Below are positions 8,538 to 16,672 of a stretch of 64,000 nucleotides of DNA, one piece after another. The position numbers were made by a program, and so were the translations under genes. How positions within the stretch are numbered: position 1 is the stretch's first letter; each line of letters starts with the position of its first letter. This DNA is from Alcaligenes parafaecalis (GTDB lineage: Bacteria > Pseudomonadota > Gammaproteobacteria > Burkholderiales > Burkholderiaceae_B): positions 1 through 64,000 of the forward strand of contig NZ_JAPKNA010000006.1 of assembly GCF_026344135.1 (NCBI RefSeq). Direction: 5' to 3'. The notes beneath the pieces are model-generated. The model was not told where the DNA came from. It did not search any database and was given only the letters and a program-made list of their open reading frames with translations.

Positions 8538-9761
8538 ATGCTTTACGATCTGCACGAACTTCAGCGGTCCTTTTTGGCCCCGCTGGCTGCCTTTACCGGC
8601 ACCAGCTCCCAATGGTTCTCCAACCCCTACAGTCCACTGGCCTATACCCCCCTGTCGCGCCAACTGGCGGCGGCCTCTGAACTGGTACACCGTATCGGCA
8701 AAGATTACGAGAAACCGGCCTGGGGTCTGAGCGAAACTCAGATTGACGGGCAAACCGTTGCCGTGCGCGAGGTCGAGCATCTCAGCAAGCCCTTCTGTAG
8801 ACTGATCCACTTCGAGCGCGATCACCCCAAGGCGGCTCAAGACCCCACGATTTTGCTAGTTGCTCCCCTGTCCGGCCACCACGCCACCTTGCTGCGCGAA
8901 ACCGTCCGTGCACTGCTGCCTGATCATTCGGTGTATGTCACCGACTGGATTGACGCCCGCATGGTGCCCCGTACGGCTGGCCCCTTCCATCTGGACGACT
9001 ACGTGCTCTATGTACAAGAGTTCATCCAGACACTGGGCCCCAGTGTGCACGTCATGTCGGTTTGCCAGCCCACCGTGCCGGTACTGGCCGCCGTCTCGCT
9101 GATGGCAACCCGTCGCTCGGCCGTGATGCCGCGCAGCATGATCATGATGGGTGGCCCTATCGATACCCGTCAGTCGCCCACCGAGGTCAATCGCCTGGCG
9201 ACGACCAAATCGTATTCCTGGTTTGAAAACAATCTGATTCACCGCGTACCAACCAAGTACCCCGGGGCTCACCGTCGTGTCTACCCCGGCTTTTTACAAC
9301 ACGCCGGTTTTGTGGCCATGAACCCGGATCGTCACGTCAGCTCGCACTACGATTTTTATCAGCACCTGATCAAGGGCGATGATGACGACGCCCAGGCCCA
9401 CCGCCGTTTCTACGACGAATACAATGCCGTGCTGGATATGCCCGCCGAGTTCTATCTGGACACCATCCGCATCGTGTTCCAGGAACACCGCCTGCCCAAA
9501 GGCCAATGGCACGTGCATGGCGAACAAGTCCGCCCACAGGATATTGATGGCGTAGCCTTGTTTACCATTGAAGGCGAGCTGGACGATATTTCCGGCCAGG
9601 GTCAGACCCATTCAGCTCAAGGGCTGTGCTCGAAAATCGCTCCCGACCTTAAACAACAATTCACCGCGCCCAACTGTGGTCATTACGGGATTTTCTCCGG
9701 AAGCCGTTGGCGCACCCTGATCTGTCCTAAAATCAGAGACTTCATCCGTCAGCACAACTGA
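8538..9761 (+). CDS. phaZ: Intracellular polyhydroxyalkanoate (PHB) depolymerase
   Basis: The product degrades native intracellular PHB granules during carbon limitation. The 407-residue alpha/beta hydrolase-like protein has a Cys instead of Ser in the lipase-box position (SVCQP, C176), as in Ralstonia PhaZ1. The likely triad is completed by D349 (or D350) in ELDDISG and H382 in NCGHYGIF. These positions are offset by six or seven from C183, D355 and H388 of the Ralstonia enzyme. No signal peptide is present, which fits cytoplasmic action. AAGG lies 8 bases before the ATG. Its presence implies that the host stores PHB. Confidence 0.92.
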   Translation: MLYDLHELQRSFLAPLAAFTGTSSQWFSNPYSPLAYTPLSRQLAAASELVHRIGKDYEKPAWGLSETQIDGQTVAVREVEHLSKPFCRLIHFERDHPKAAQDPTILLVAPLSGHHATLLRETVRALLPDHSVYVTDWIDARMVPRTAGPFHLDDYVLYVQEFIQTLGPSVHVMSVCQPTVPVLAAVSLMATRRSAVMPRSMIMMGGPIDTRQSPTEVNRLATTKSYSWFENNLIHRVPTKYPGAHRRVYPGFLQHAGFVAMNPDRHVSSHYDFYQHLIKGDDDDAQAHRRFYDEYNAVLDMPAEFYLDTIRIVFQEHRLPKGQWHVHGEQVRPQDIDGVALFTIEGELDDISGQGQTHSAQGLCSKIAPDLKQQFTAPNCGHYGIFSGSRWRTLICPKIRDFIRQHN

Positions 9762-9784
9762 TATTTGGCTTACGCCGTTTCTGA

Positions 9785-9807
9785 CGGGGCCAGATGGCCC
9801 CGTTTTT
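9785..9807 (+). terminator. Intrinsic terminator of phaZ
   Basis: CGGGGCC (9785-9791) pairs with GGCCCCG (9796-9802) over AGAT and is followed by five T. It ends only six bases before the next start codon. Confidence 0.88.
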
Positions 9808-9813
9808 GCATTC

Positions 9814-10455
9814 ATGTCCGACACCTTAATACGGCGCATTGACGCCCTGCTCCCTCAAACCCAGTGCACCCGCTGTGGTTACGACGCCTGTTTGCCCTAT
9901 GCCCAAGCCATCGCTCTTGAAGGCGAGGCGATCAACCGCTGCCCGCCCGGCGGGCAGGAAGGCGTGCAAGCCCTGGCCGAACTGCTGGAGCGCGAAGCTC
10001 TGCCTTTGGACCCCGCCTGTGGCGAATTCACCGGTCCCAGTCGAGCGGTAATTATTGAAGAGCACTGCATAGGCTGTACCTTGTGTATTCAAGCCTGTCC
10101 GGTCGATGCCATTATTGGCGCCAACAAACTGATGCACACCGTGCTGGCCGACCGCTGTACAGGCTGTGAGCTCTGTGTGCCGCCCTGTCCGGTGGACTGC
10201 ATCAGCATGGTGCCTACCGATGAATGGAATAGCGCACAGGCCGAGCAGGCGCGTCAGGATACCGAGCAACGCCGCGACCGCCTGCTGGCTCGCCACAAGG
10301 AAAGCTCGGATCTGGCAGCCCGTACCCTGGCCAATAAACCCGTTCTGGCCAATACAGCCGATCAGGCCGATAAACGAGAGGCGTCGATTGCCTCTGCCCT
10401 GGCTCGCGCCCGTGCCCGCCGTGCCAGCAAGACTGCAAGCGGAACCACGCCATGA
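9814..10455 (+). CDS. RnfB-like ferredoxin with three Fe-S binding regions
   Basis: This 213-residue protein matches the soluble part of RnfB. An N-terminal four-Cys Fe-S domain has C18, C21, C26 and C43. Two [4Fe-4S] ferredoxin motifs follow: CIGCTLCIQACP (about 87-98) and CTGCELCVPPCP (about 116-127). A charged Ala/Arg-rich tail has no recognised role. The N-terminal membrane anchor of true RnfB is missing and no other rnf genes are nearby, so it is probably a stand-alone electron carrier. It overlaps nth by 4 bp (ATGA), which suggests a functional tie to the Fe-S enzyme Nth. The start has no Shine-Dalgarno and sits directly behind a terminator. Confidence 0.85.
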   Translation: MSDTLIRRIDALLPQTQCTRCGYDACLPYAQAIALEGEAINRCPPGGQEGVQALAELLEREALPLDPACGEFTGPSRAVIIEEHCIGCTLCIQACPVDAIIGANKLMHTVLADRCTGCELCVPPCPVDCISMVPTDEWNSAQAEQARQDTEQRRDRLLARHKESSDLAARTLANKPVLANTADQADKREASIASALARARARRASKTASGTTP

Positions 10456-11090
10456 ACGCTGCCAAGCGCCACGAGATTTTCAGCCGTTTTCAGGCGGCCA
10501 ACCCCAAGCCCACCACCGAGCTGGAATACGCTGACACCTTTCAGTTGCTGATTGCGGTCATCTTGTCCGCACAGGCCACAGACCGTTCCGTGAATCTGGC
10601 CACCGCCCGTTTCTTCCCGGAACATGGCACGCCGGAAGGGATTTTGGCCATGGGTGAAGAAGGTTTGCGAGAAGCCATCAAGACCATTGGCCTGTACAAG
10701 ACCAAGGCTGCCAATGTCATCAAGACCTGTCAGATGCTGCTGGACCTGCATCAAGGCAAAGTTCCCTGTGACCGCGCTGCTCTGGAAGCCCTTCCAGGCG
10801 TAGGTCGCAAAACTGCCAATGTTGTTTTGAACACGGCCTTCGGCTTGCCCACCATTGCCGTCGATACGCATATTTTCCGCGTCGCCAACCGCACTGGCAT
10901 TGCTCCGGGAAAGAACGTGGTTGAAGTGGAAAAAAAGCTGGAAAAAGTGATTCCCAAGCCTTTCTTGCTGGACGCCCACCACTGGCTGATTTTGCATGGT
11001 CGCTATATCTGTGTGGCTCGCAAACCCAAGTGTCCACAATGTGGTATTTCAGATTTGTGCGACTTCAAGCCCAAAACTGTTAACACTTAA
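10452..11090 (+). CDS. nth: Endonuclease III
   Basis: Nth is a bifunctional DNA glycosylase and AP lyase that removes oxidised pyrimidines in base-excision repair. The 212-residue protein keeps the helix-hairpin-helix LPGVGRKTA with catalytic K120 and the general base D138. The [4Fe-4S] ligands are C187, C194, C197 and C203. All of these have the same numbers as in Escherichia coli Nth. It overlaps the RnfB-like gene upstream by 4 bp, so translation is probably coupled. Confidence 0.97.
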   Translation: MNAAKRHEIFSRFQAANPKPTTELEYADTFQLLIAVILSAQATDRSVNLATARFFPEHGTPEGILAMGEEGLREAIKTIGLYKTKAANVIKTCQMLLDLHQGKVPCDRAALEALPGVGRKTANVVLNTAFGLPTIAVDTHIFRVANRTGIAPGKNVVEVEKKLEKVIPKPFLLDAHHWLILHGRYICVARKPKCPQCGISDLCDFKPKTVNT

Positions 11091-11101
11091 GTAACACATG
11101 A

Positions 11102-11144
11102 CCGGTTTAACAACATTTGTTTACTAAACAGTGTATTAAACCGG
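11102..11144. promoter_or_regulatory. Nested dyad downstream of nth
   Basis: CCGGTTTAA (11102-11110) and TTAAACCGG (11136-11144) are perfect inverted repeats. Between them lies TGTTTACTAAACA (11118-11130), itself a 6-1-6 palindrome. There is no T run after the structure in either direction, so it is not a normal terminator. It could be an operator for the ABC gene that starts at 11336 or an RNA 3-prime end structure. Confidence 0.4.
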
Positions 11145-11335
11145 ACCTTCCTATGACAAACCCGCATAGTTTTGCTTTCTTGGCGCTTCCATACTGAAAC
11201 GCATGAAGGACTCTGCCTACCGTTTGCTGACGATGGAATCACCGCAGTAAGAGGCAAAGAACAGAAATCGGGTTCCTGCGCCAGCCAGCCAACGTACAGG
11301 CCCTTATTGACGACTCACGACAAGGAGCGTTTCTC

Positions 11336-12049
11336 ATGACACGGGCTGCCCTGGATATTGAGAACCTGTACGCCTGGCACCGAGAGTTCCCGCTCTTGCG
11401 CGGATTGAATTTGCAGGTGGCCTCTGGCGAAGTCTGCACGGTACTGAGCCGCAACCGGGCTGGCCGCAGCGCCATGCTAAGAGCCATTGTCGGTTTGACG
11501 GATAGCCGTCGCGGATCCGTCCGTATTCAAGGTACCGAAGCCATCCACCTGAACCAGCATCAGTTGGCAGATCTGGGCGTTGGCTACAGCCCTTACGAGC
11601 AAAGTATCTTCACAGGCCTGAGTTGCGAGGAAAACCTCCTGCTACCACCTGCCATCGGGACGACCCTGGGTGGAGGAATGTCTCTGGTGCAAATCTATGA
11701 GCTCCTGCCCTGCCTGGAGCAACGCCGCCATCACATGGCTACCCAGCTCTCCACCGGTGAACAAAAGGTTCTGGCCATTGCCCGTTTACTGCGCACCGGT
11801 GTGAACCTGCTGCTTTTGGATAAAGTATCCGAAGGTCTGGCACCTGTGCAGGCCCAAACACTGACCAGGTTGATCTGCACGTTACGCAACGAGGGCTATA
11901 CCATTGTGCTGGCGGAACAGTGTCCGCAATTCTCGGCCGAGTTCAGCGATCAGTTTCATGTGCTGGAACAAGGGCAAATTATCGAGCGCTTCAGCAAAGC
12001 CGAATTGAGCCATAAATACGAGGCTCTGCACGCACTCCTGAATGTATGA
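11336..12049 (+). CDS. Orphan LivF-like ABC ATPase with degenerate catalytic motifs
   Basis: The 237-residue product aligns along its length with LivF-type ATP-binding subunits. The Walker A region (38-46) reads SRNRAGRSA, with R44 in place of the invariant Lys. Walker B reads LLLLDKVSEGL, with K163 in place of the catalytic Glu after D162. The signature is LSTGEQK (139-144 region) instead of LSGGQQ/E. ATP hydrolysis is therefore unlikely. The frame is nonetheless intact, and AAGGAG lies 9 bases before the ATG. No permease or binding protein accompanies it, and a complete LIV cluster lies 0.8 kb downstream on the other strand. It may be a decaying paralogue or a regulatory pseudo-ATPase. Confidence 0.8.
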   Translation: MTRAALDIENLYAWHREFPLLRGLNLQVASGEVCTVLSRNRAGRSAMLRAIVGLTDSRRGSVRIQGTEAIHLNQHQLADLGVGYSPYEQSIFTGLSCEENLLLPPAIGTTLGGGMSLVQIYELLPCLEQRRHHMATQLSTGEQKVLAIARLLRTGVNLLLLDKVSEGLAPVQAQTLTRLICTLRNEGYTIVLAEQCPQFSAEFSDQFHVLEQGQIIERFSKAELSHKYEALHALLNV

Positions 12050-12241
12050 GCCCTTGATCCCGGCTGTTACCAGGTGATGCGAAAAACAGACATAGAGGCC
12101 GAATCGGCCTCGCATGAATCCTGCTTTCTTGATCTACAACAAGGTCAGGCGGCCAACTACTTCTGAAGCTTGCTTTGGATCAAATCCGCAGGCCCAGCCC
12201 TCATGCACTCTGTAGGCTTTACACATCCCTACGGAGCTCCT

Positions 12242-12883
12242 ATGAAAACCCGCCACTTGATTCCAGGTCTGCACCTGTCCCTGCTCGCCGTTGGACTGGC
12301 TGCTGTCTTGTACGCCCCCCAGGGCCAAACACACGAAGCGGGTGATTTCTTGCTTAAAGGCGGTGTGACCTGGGTAGCTCCAAAATCCAATAACGGCTCG
12401 GTCGCTGACGGCACCGTGGATCTGGATGTAGGCAATAACGCACGCCCCAGCTTTTCGCTGACCTACATGGCCACTCGCAACATTGGTATTGAACTGCTGG
12501 GCGCGTTCCCCTTCCAGCACAATATCGACAGCAATCTGGGCCGTATCGGCAAGACCAAGCACTTGCCCCCAACCCTGAGCCTGCAATACCACTTCCTGCC
12601 CGACAGCAACTTCCAACCCTATGTGGGCGTGGGCGTGAACTACACCATGTTCTTTGACACCGAGTCGCGTGGTGCGCTGGCGGGTTCGGACCTGAAGCTG
12701 AAAAATAGCTGGGGTTTTGCAGCCCAGGTCGGCGTGGATTACAAACTGGATAACAACTGGTTCCTGAACGCCGATATCCGCTACATCAGCATCCGCCCAG
12801 ACGTGAAGCTGAACGGTCAGTCCATTGGTAAAGCCAAGCTGGACCCCGTGGTTGCCACCATCGGGGTCGGCTACCGCTTCTAA
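12242..12883 (+). CDS. OmpW family outer-membrane protein
   Basis: OmpW proteins are small eight-stranded outer-membrane beta barrels linked to uptake of hydrophobic compounds. The 213-residue product has a signal peptide (about 1-30) and begins its mature part with HEAGDFLLKGGVTWVAPK. The family features YQYHFLP-like (LSLQYHFLP), QPYVGVGVNYT and a terminal GVGYRF with C-terminal Phe are all visible. An earlier in-frame start would add 24 residues, but the ATG at 12242 has GGAG upstream and begins the signal peptide. Its stop overlaps the stop of the convergent livF gene, with no terminator between them. Confidence 0.9.
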   Translation: MKTRHLIPGLHLSLLAVGLAAVLYAPQGQTHEAGDFLLKGGVTWVAPKSNNGSVADGTVDLDVGNNARPSFSLTYMATRNIGIELLGAFPFQHNIDSNLGRIGKTKHLPPTLSLQYHFLPDSNFQPYVGVGVNYTMFFDTESRGALAGSDLKLKNSWGFAAQVGVDYKLDNNWFLNADIRYISIRPDVKLNGQSIGKAKLDPVVATIGVGYRF

Positions 12884-13662
12884 GCGCTGGCTTCTTCCTG
12901 CTCGCGTTTGCCCTGCCCCAAGCCCAGATAGCTTTCTATCACTCGGGGATTATGAGCCAGGTCAGACGCGGGCCCTTGCAGCACCACATCGCCCGTCTCC
13001 AGTACATAACCGTAGTCAGCCACTTGCAAAGCGGCACGAGCATTTTGCTCGACCAGCAAGATGGCCACGCCGGTACTGCGCAGTCGGGCGATGATCATGA
13101 AGATCTCCCGCACCACACGCGGCGCCAGGCCCAGGCTGGGTTCATCCAGCATCAGTACCTTGGGTTGCGCCATCAAGGCACGGCCCACAGCCAGCATCTG
13201 CCGCTCCCCACCTGACAAAGTCCCTGCCAACTGGGTACGACGCTCTTTCAAGCGTGGGAACAAGGTATAGACCTTGTCCATCGTGTCGCGCCAGCCGGGA
13301 TGACGGGCACGATACAGGCGAAAGCCACCCAGCAGCAGATTGTCTTCCACCGTCATGCTGCCAAACAGCTCACGGCGCTCCGGCACCAGAGAAATACCGG
13401 CCGCCACGCGACGCTCTACTTCCCAGTGGCTGATTTCCTGGCCTTCGTACTGCACCGAACCTGTACTACGGCCCACGCTGGGCAAAGAGCCCATCATGGC
13501 GTTCAGCAAGGTGGATTTACCGGCACCGTTGGCACCAATCACAGTGACAATGCTGCCTGCACGTACGTCCAGGCTGGCCCCCATCACGGCACTGACTTTG
13601 CCGTATTGAGCCGCCAGATTGTCCACCTTCAAAATAATGTCATTCGATTGTGCCGAACTCAT
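12880..13662 (-). CDS. livF: Branched-chain amino acid-type ABC transporter ATPase LivF
   Basis: This is the second ATP-binding subunit of a LIV-type (HAAT) importer. The 260-residue protein has an intact Walker A (GANGAGKST), the signature LSGGERQ, Walker B with catalytic Glu (LMLDEPSLGLAP) and the H-loop region replaced by EQN as usual in LivF. It starts with an ATGA overlap on the livM-livG fusion gene and is the last gene of the cluster. The contrast with the degenerate LivF-like gene at 11336 is sharp. The substrate may be branched-chain amino acids or another amide or amino acid. Confidence 0.94.
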   Translation of the reverse strand: MSSAQSNDIILKVDNLAAQYGKVSAVMGASLDVRAGSIVTVIGANGAGKSTLLNAMMGSLPSVGRSTGSVQYEGQEISHWEVERRVAAGISLVPERRELFGSMTVEDNLLLGGFRLYRARHPGWRDTMDKVYTLFPRLKERRTQLAGTLSGGERQMLAVGRALMAQPKVLMLDEPSLGLAPRVVREIFMIIARLRSTGVAILLVEQNARAALQVADYGYVLETGDVVLQGPASDLAHNPRVIESYLGLGQGKREQEEASA

Positions 13663-15491
13663 AGCGCTGCTCCTGCCGAGGCGGGCTCATTGACCTGATC
13701 CAGATCCAGGTCGTCATCAATACCACCCAGGTAGGCTTCCAGCACGGCTGGATTTTCCTGAATTTCCTTGGGCAAACCTTCGGCCAGCTTGGTGCCAAAA
13801 TCCATGACAACCAGCTTGTCCGTCAAATTCATGACAAAGTCCATGTCATGCTCAACCAGCAAAATGCTCATGCCTTCGCTACGCAACTGATCCAGCACTT
13901 TGGCCAGTTCCTGCTTTTCTTTGTAGCGCAAGCCAGCAGCCGGTTCGTCCAGCAGCAAGAGCAAAGGATCAGAGGCCAGTGCACGGGCGATTTCCAGAAT
14001 ACGCTGCTGACCCAAGGCCAGATTGCCAGCCTCTTCATACAGATAATCACCCAAGCCCACACGCTGCAGTTGAACAGCGGCTTCGTGCAACAGCTCGGCT
14101 TCGCTACGGCGTTCGGTGTGCAAGACCGCCGACACCACACCCACCTTGCGACGCAAGTGAGCGCCCAGCGCCACGTTTTCCAGCACAGTCATGGTTGGCA
14201 GCAATTGCACGTGCTGGAAAGTACGACCTACGCCCAGACGCGAGATTTCGCGAGCAGGCTGACCATCAATCCGTTTACCCAGGAAGCTGACCTGACCGCT
14301 GGTTGCCGACAAGACGCCGGTAATCAGGTTGAAGGTCGTGCTCTTGCCTGCGCCGTTAGGACCGATCAGGCCCATGATCTGACCCGCATTCAAGGTGAAG
14401 CTGATGTCGTTCACCGCCACCAGACCACCAAACTCCTTGCGGATCTTGTTCACTTCCAGAACCAGCGAACCGGCCTGGGGACGTTCACGCTGAGGCAGTG
14501 CCTCGGCTTGCGGAGGAGCTGCTTGATTGCGTTTCTGCGCACCAAAGATCTGCTCCCAGGCTTTTTGCAAGATAGGCCACAGACCATCACGGGCGTACTG
14601 CAAAATCAGGACCATCAAGATACCGAATACGATCAGCTCGAAGTTGATGTCGGTATTGAGCAGCTTGGGCAACCAGTTCTGCAATTGATCCTTCAGGCTC
14701 AGCACCAGAGCCGAACCCAGCACGGCACCCCAGACACTGCCTGCTCCACCCAACACCGCCATGAACAGATATTCAATACCGTAGTTCAGGCCGAAGGGGC
14801 TGGGCGACACAGCGCGCTGGTAGTGGGCGTAGAGCCAGCCCGACACGCAAGCCAGCAAGGCAGCGTAAACGAACACAATGACCTTGTAATTGGCCATGTT
14901 CACGCCAAAGGACTCAGCCATGCCGCTGCCATGTTTCAGGGCGCGAATAGCACGACCAGGACGGGAATTCAGCAAGTTGCGAGTGCCCCACATGGCCAGC
15001 AAGGCGAAAGCCCAGATCAGGTAGTAAATATCCCGGCCTGAGGCCAAGGAAATACCAAAGAACTCCAAAGGCGCAATACCGGAAATACCGTCGTACTGCC
15101 CCAGGAACTCCAGGTTACCGAACAGGTAGTACAGGGCCAGACCCCAGGCCAAGGTACACAGTGGCAAGAAGTGACCCGACAAACGCAGCGTGATCGCGCC
15201 CAGAATGTAGGCCACCATCATGGTCACGGCCATGCCGATCAGCAGGTTAAACCAGGGCGACCAGCCCAAACGGGCGGTCAGATAGGCTGTGGTGTAAGCA
15301 CCCAGGCCCACAAAGGCTGCCTGACCGAAAGAGGTCAAACCGCCCACACCGGTCAACAGCACCAGACCCAGAACCACCAGGCTGGTCAAACCAATATAGT
15401 TAAGCTGGGTAATCCAGAATTCGGGCGTTGCGCCCAGTTGCGGCAAGACCAACAGAACCGCAATAAACAATAGCGTCAGCAAGTGTCTCAT
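13659..15491 (-). CDS. livM/livG: Fused LivM permease and LivG ATPase
   Basis: One 610-residue frame carries both the second permease and the first ATPase of the LIV-type importer. Residues about 1-320 are a hydrophobic LivM domain with roughly nine or more membrane segments. A short Gln/Ala/Pro-rich linker follows. Residues about 345-595 form LivG, with Walker A GPNGAGKST, the region ALGQQRILE as signature, and Walker B LLLLDEPAAGL. Fusion ties one permease and one ATPase in fixed stoichiometry, and livF and livH supply the other halves. It begins 5 bases after livH and overlaps livF by 4 bp. Confidence 0.94.
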   Translation of the reverse strand: MRHLLTLLFIAVLLVLPQLGATPEFWITQLNYIGLTSLVVLGLVLLTGVGGLTSFGQAAFVGLGAYTTAYLTARLGWSPWFNLLIGMAVTMMVAYILGAITLRLSGHFLPLCTLAWGLALYYLFGNLEFLGQYDGISGIAPLEFFGISLASGRDIYYLIWAFALLAMWGTRNLLNSRPGRAIRALKHGSGMAESFGVNMANYKVIVFVYAALLACVSGWLYAHYQRAVSPSPFGLNYGIEYLFMAVLGGAGSVWGAVLGSALVLSLKDQLQNWLPKLLNTDINFELIVFGILMVLILQYARDGLWPILQKAWEQIFGAQKRNQAAPPQAEALPQRERPQAGSLVLEVNKIRKEFGGLVAVNDISFTLNAGQIMGLIGPNGAGKSTTFNLITGVLSATSGQVSFLGKRIDGQPAREISRLGVGRTFQHVQLLPTMTVLENVALGAHLRRKVGVVSAVLHTERRSEAELLHEAAVQLQRVGLGDYLYEEAGNLALGQQRILEIARALASDPLLLLLDEPAAGLRYKEKQELAKVLDQLRSEGMSILLVEHDMDFVMNLTDKLVVMDFGTKLAEGLPKEIQENPAVLEAYLGGIDDDLDLDQVNEPASAGAAL

Positions 15492-15496
15492 GTGAT

Positions 15497-16534
15497 TTAC
15501 TCCTCATCATCCACGTGCTTGCTACCGAAGGAGCGCCACAACAACACCGGTATCACCATGGTAAATACAATAACTTCTTTATAGGCACTGGCCCAGAAAG
15601 AGGAAAACGCCTCCAGAACACCCAGGAACAACGCGCCGAACAGGGTGACGGGGTAGCTGATCAGACCGCCAAAAATTGCGGCCACAAAGCCTTTCAGACC
15701 GATCAGGAAGCCCGTGTCGTAATAGATGGTCGTCACAGGAGCGATCAGCATGCCGGACAAGGCACCAATGGCGGCTGCCAGAGTAAACGTCAGCGAACCG
15801 GACATATTGGTGCTGATACCCACCAGACGAGCACCGCGACGGTTCACCGCCGTTGCACGCAAGGCGCGACCATACAGGGTCTTACCGAAAAAGCCCCATA
15901 GAGCCAGAATCAGCAGCACACAAGCGCCCATCACAAAGAAGGTTTGTGCGGACCAGCTCACGGCGCCTAAAGAGATTTCACCTTCCATGAAGGGGGGCGT
16001 ACGCCAGCCCTCAGGACCGAAGAACACCAGACCCAGGCCCGTCAGCGCAAAGTGCACCGCCACCGAGGTAATCAGCAACACCAGCACACTGGCTTCGGCA
16101 ATAGGCTGATAAACCAGGCGATACACCATCGGTCCCAGCGGGATCACGACAGCCAGCGAGAACAGCACGGCGACCCACAGGGGCAACTGCGAGCTGACAA
16201 TCGCGGGGGCAGCAAAATAGACGGCCACAGGGATCACGATATTGACCAGGAACTTGCGTGGCATACCGGCCAGACTGCGGCTGCGCAAGGCAGACAGCAA
16301 CTCCAGCAAGAACACCAGAGCGCCAGCGATCAACAACAAAATAACGGTTCCCGGCATACGGCCATTGACCACAAACGCCAGGGTCAAGGCGCCAAAGGTG
16401 ACAAACTCACCTTGCGGGATAAAGATGACGCGGGTAACCAGAAAAACCAGAACCAGGGCGAGCCCGAGCAAGGCATAGATGGCGCCATTCAATATGCCAT
16501 CCTGCAACAAAATTAAAGCAATGGTGGTATCCAT
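15497..16534 (-). CDS. livH: Branched-chain amino acid-type ABC transporter permease LivH
   Basis: LivH is the first membrane subunit of the LIV-type importer. The protein has about eight hydrophobic segments and the family hallmark NGAIYALLGLALVLVF near the N-terminus. The FGG-containing loop (AIFGGLISYPV) near the C-terminus contacts the ATPases. The likely start is the ATG at 16534, which gives 345 residues beginning MDTTIALILL. ATG 16546 is an alternative, and still longer frames upstream lack family similarity. It lies downstream of livK beyond a strong terminator, so it is likely expressed below the level of the binding protein. Confidence 0.92.
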   Translation of the reverse strand: MDTTIALILLQDGILNGAIYALLGLALVLVFLVTRVIFIPQGEFVTFGALTLAFVVNGRMPGTVILLLIAGALVFLLELLSALRSRSLAGMPRKFLVNIVIPVAVYFAAPAIVSSQLPLWVAVLFSLAVVIPLGPMVYRLVYQPIAEASVLVLLITSVAVHFALTGLGLVFFGPEGWRTPPFMEGEISLGAVSWSAQTFFVMGACVLLILALWGFFGKTLYGRALRATAVNRRGARLVGISTNMSGSLTFTLAAAIGALSGMLIAPVTTIYYDTGFLIGLKGFVAAIFGGLISYPVTLFGALFLGVLEAFSSFWASAYKEVIVFTMVIPVLLWRSFGSKHVDDEE

Positions 16535-16632
16535 GTCGGACAACATCCTGTACAACAAAAAGGGCAAAGGGCTTACGACAAACGCAGGCCTGTAGCGGGA
16601 ACGGGTGCCAGGATCAGCCAGCACCCGCCTTG

Positions 16633-16660
16633 GAAAAAACCGGCTATTGAGCCGGTTTTT
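16633..16660 (-). terminator. Terminator between livK and livH
   Basis: AAACCGGCT (16637-16645) pairs with AGCCGGTTT (16650-16658) over a 4-base loop. On the minus strand the stem is followed by a T run. Its place between the binding protein and the permeases fits the common pattern of high binding-protein and lower transporter expression. Confidence 0.88.
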
Positions 16661-16672
16661 GCCTGTCAGATA

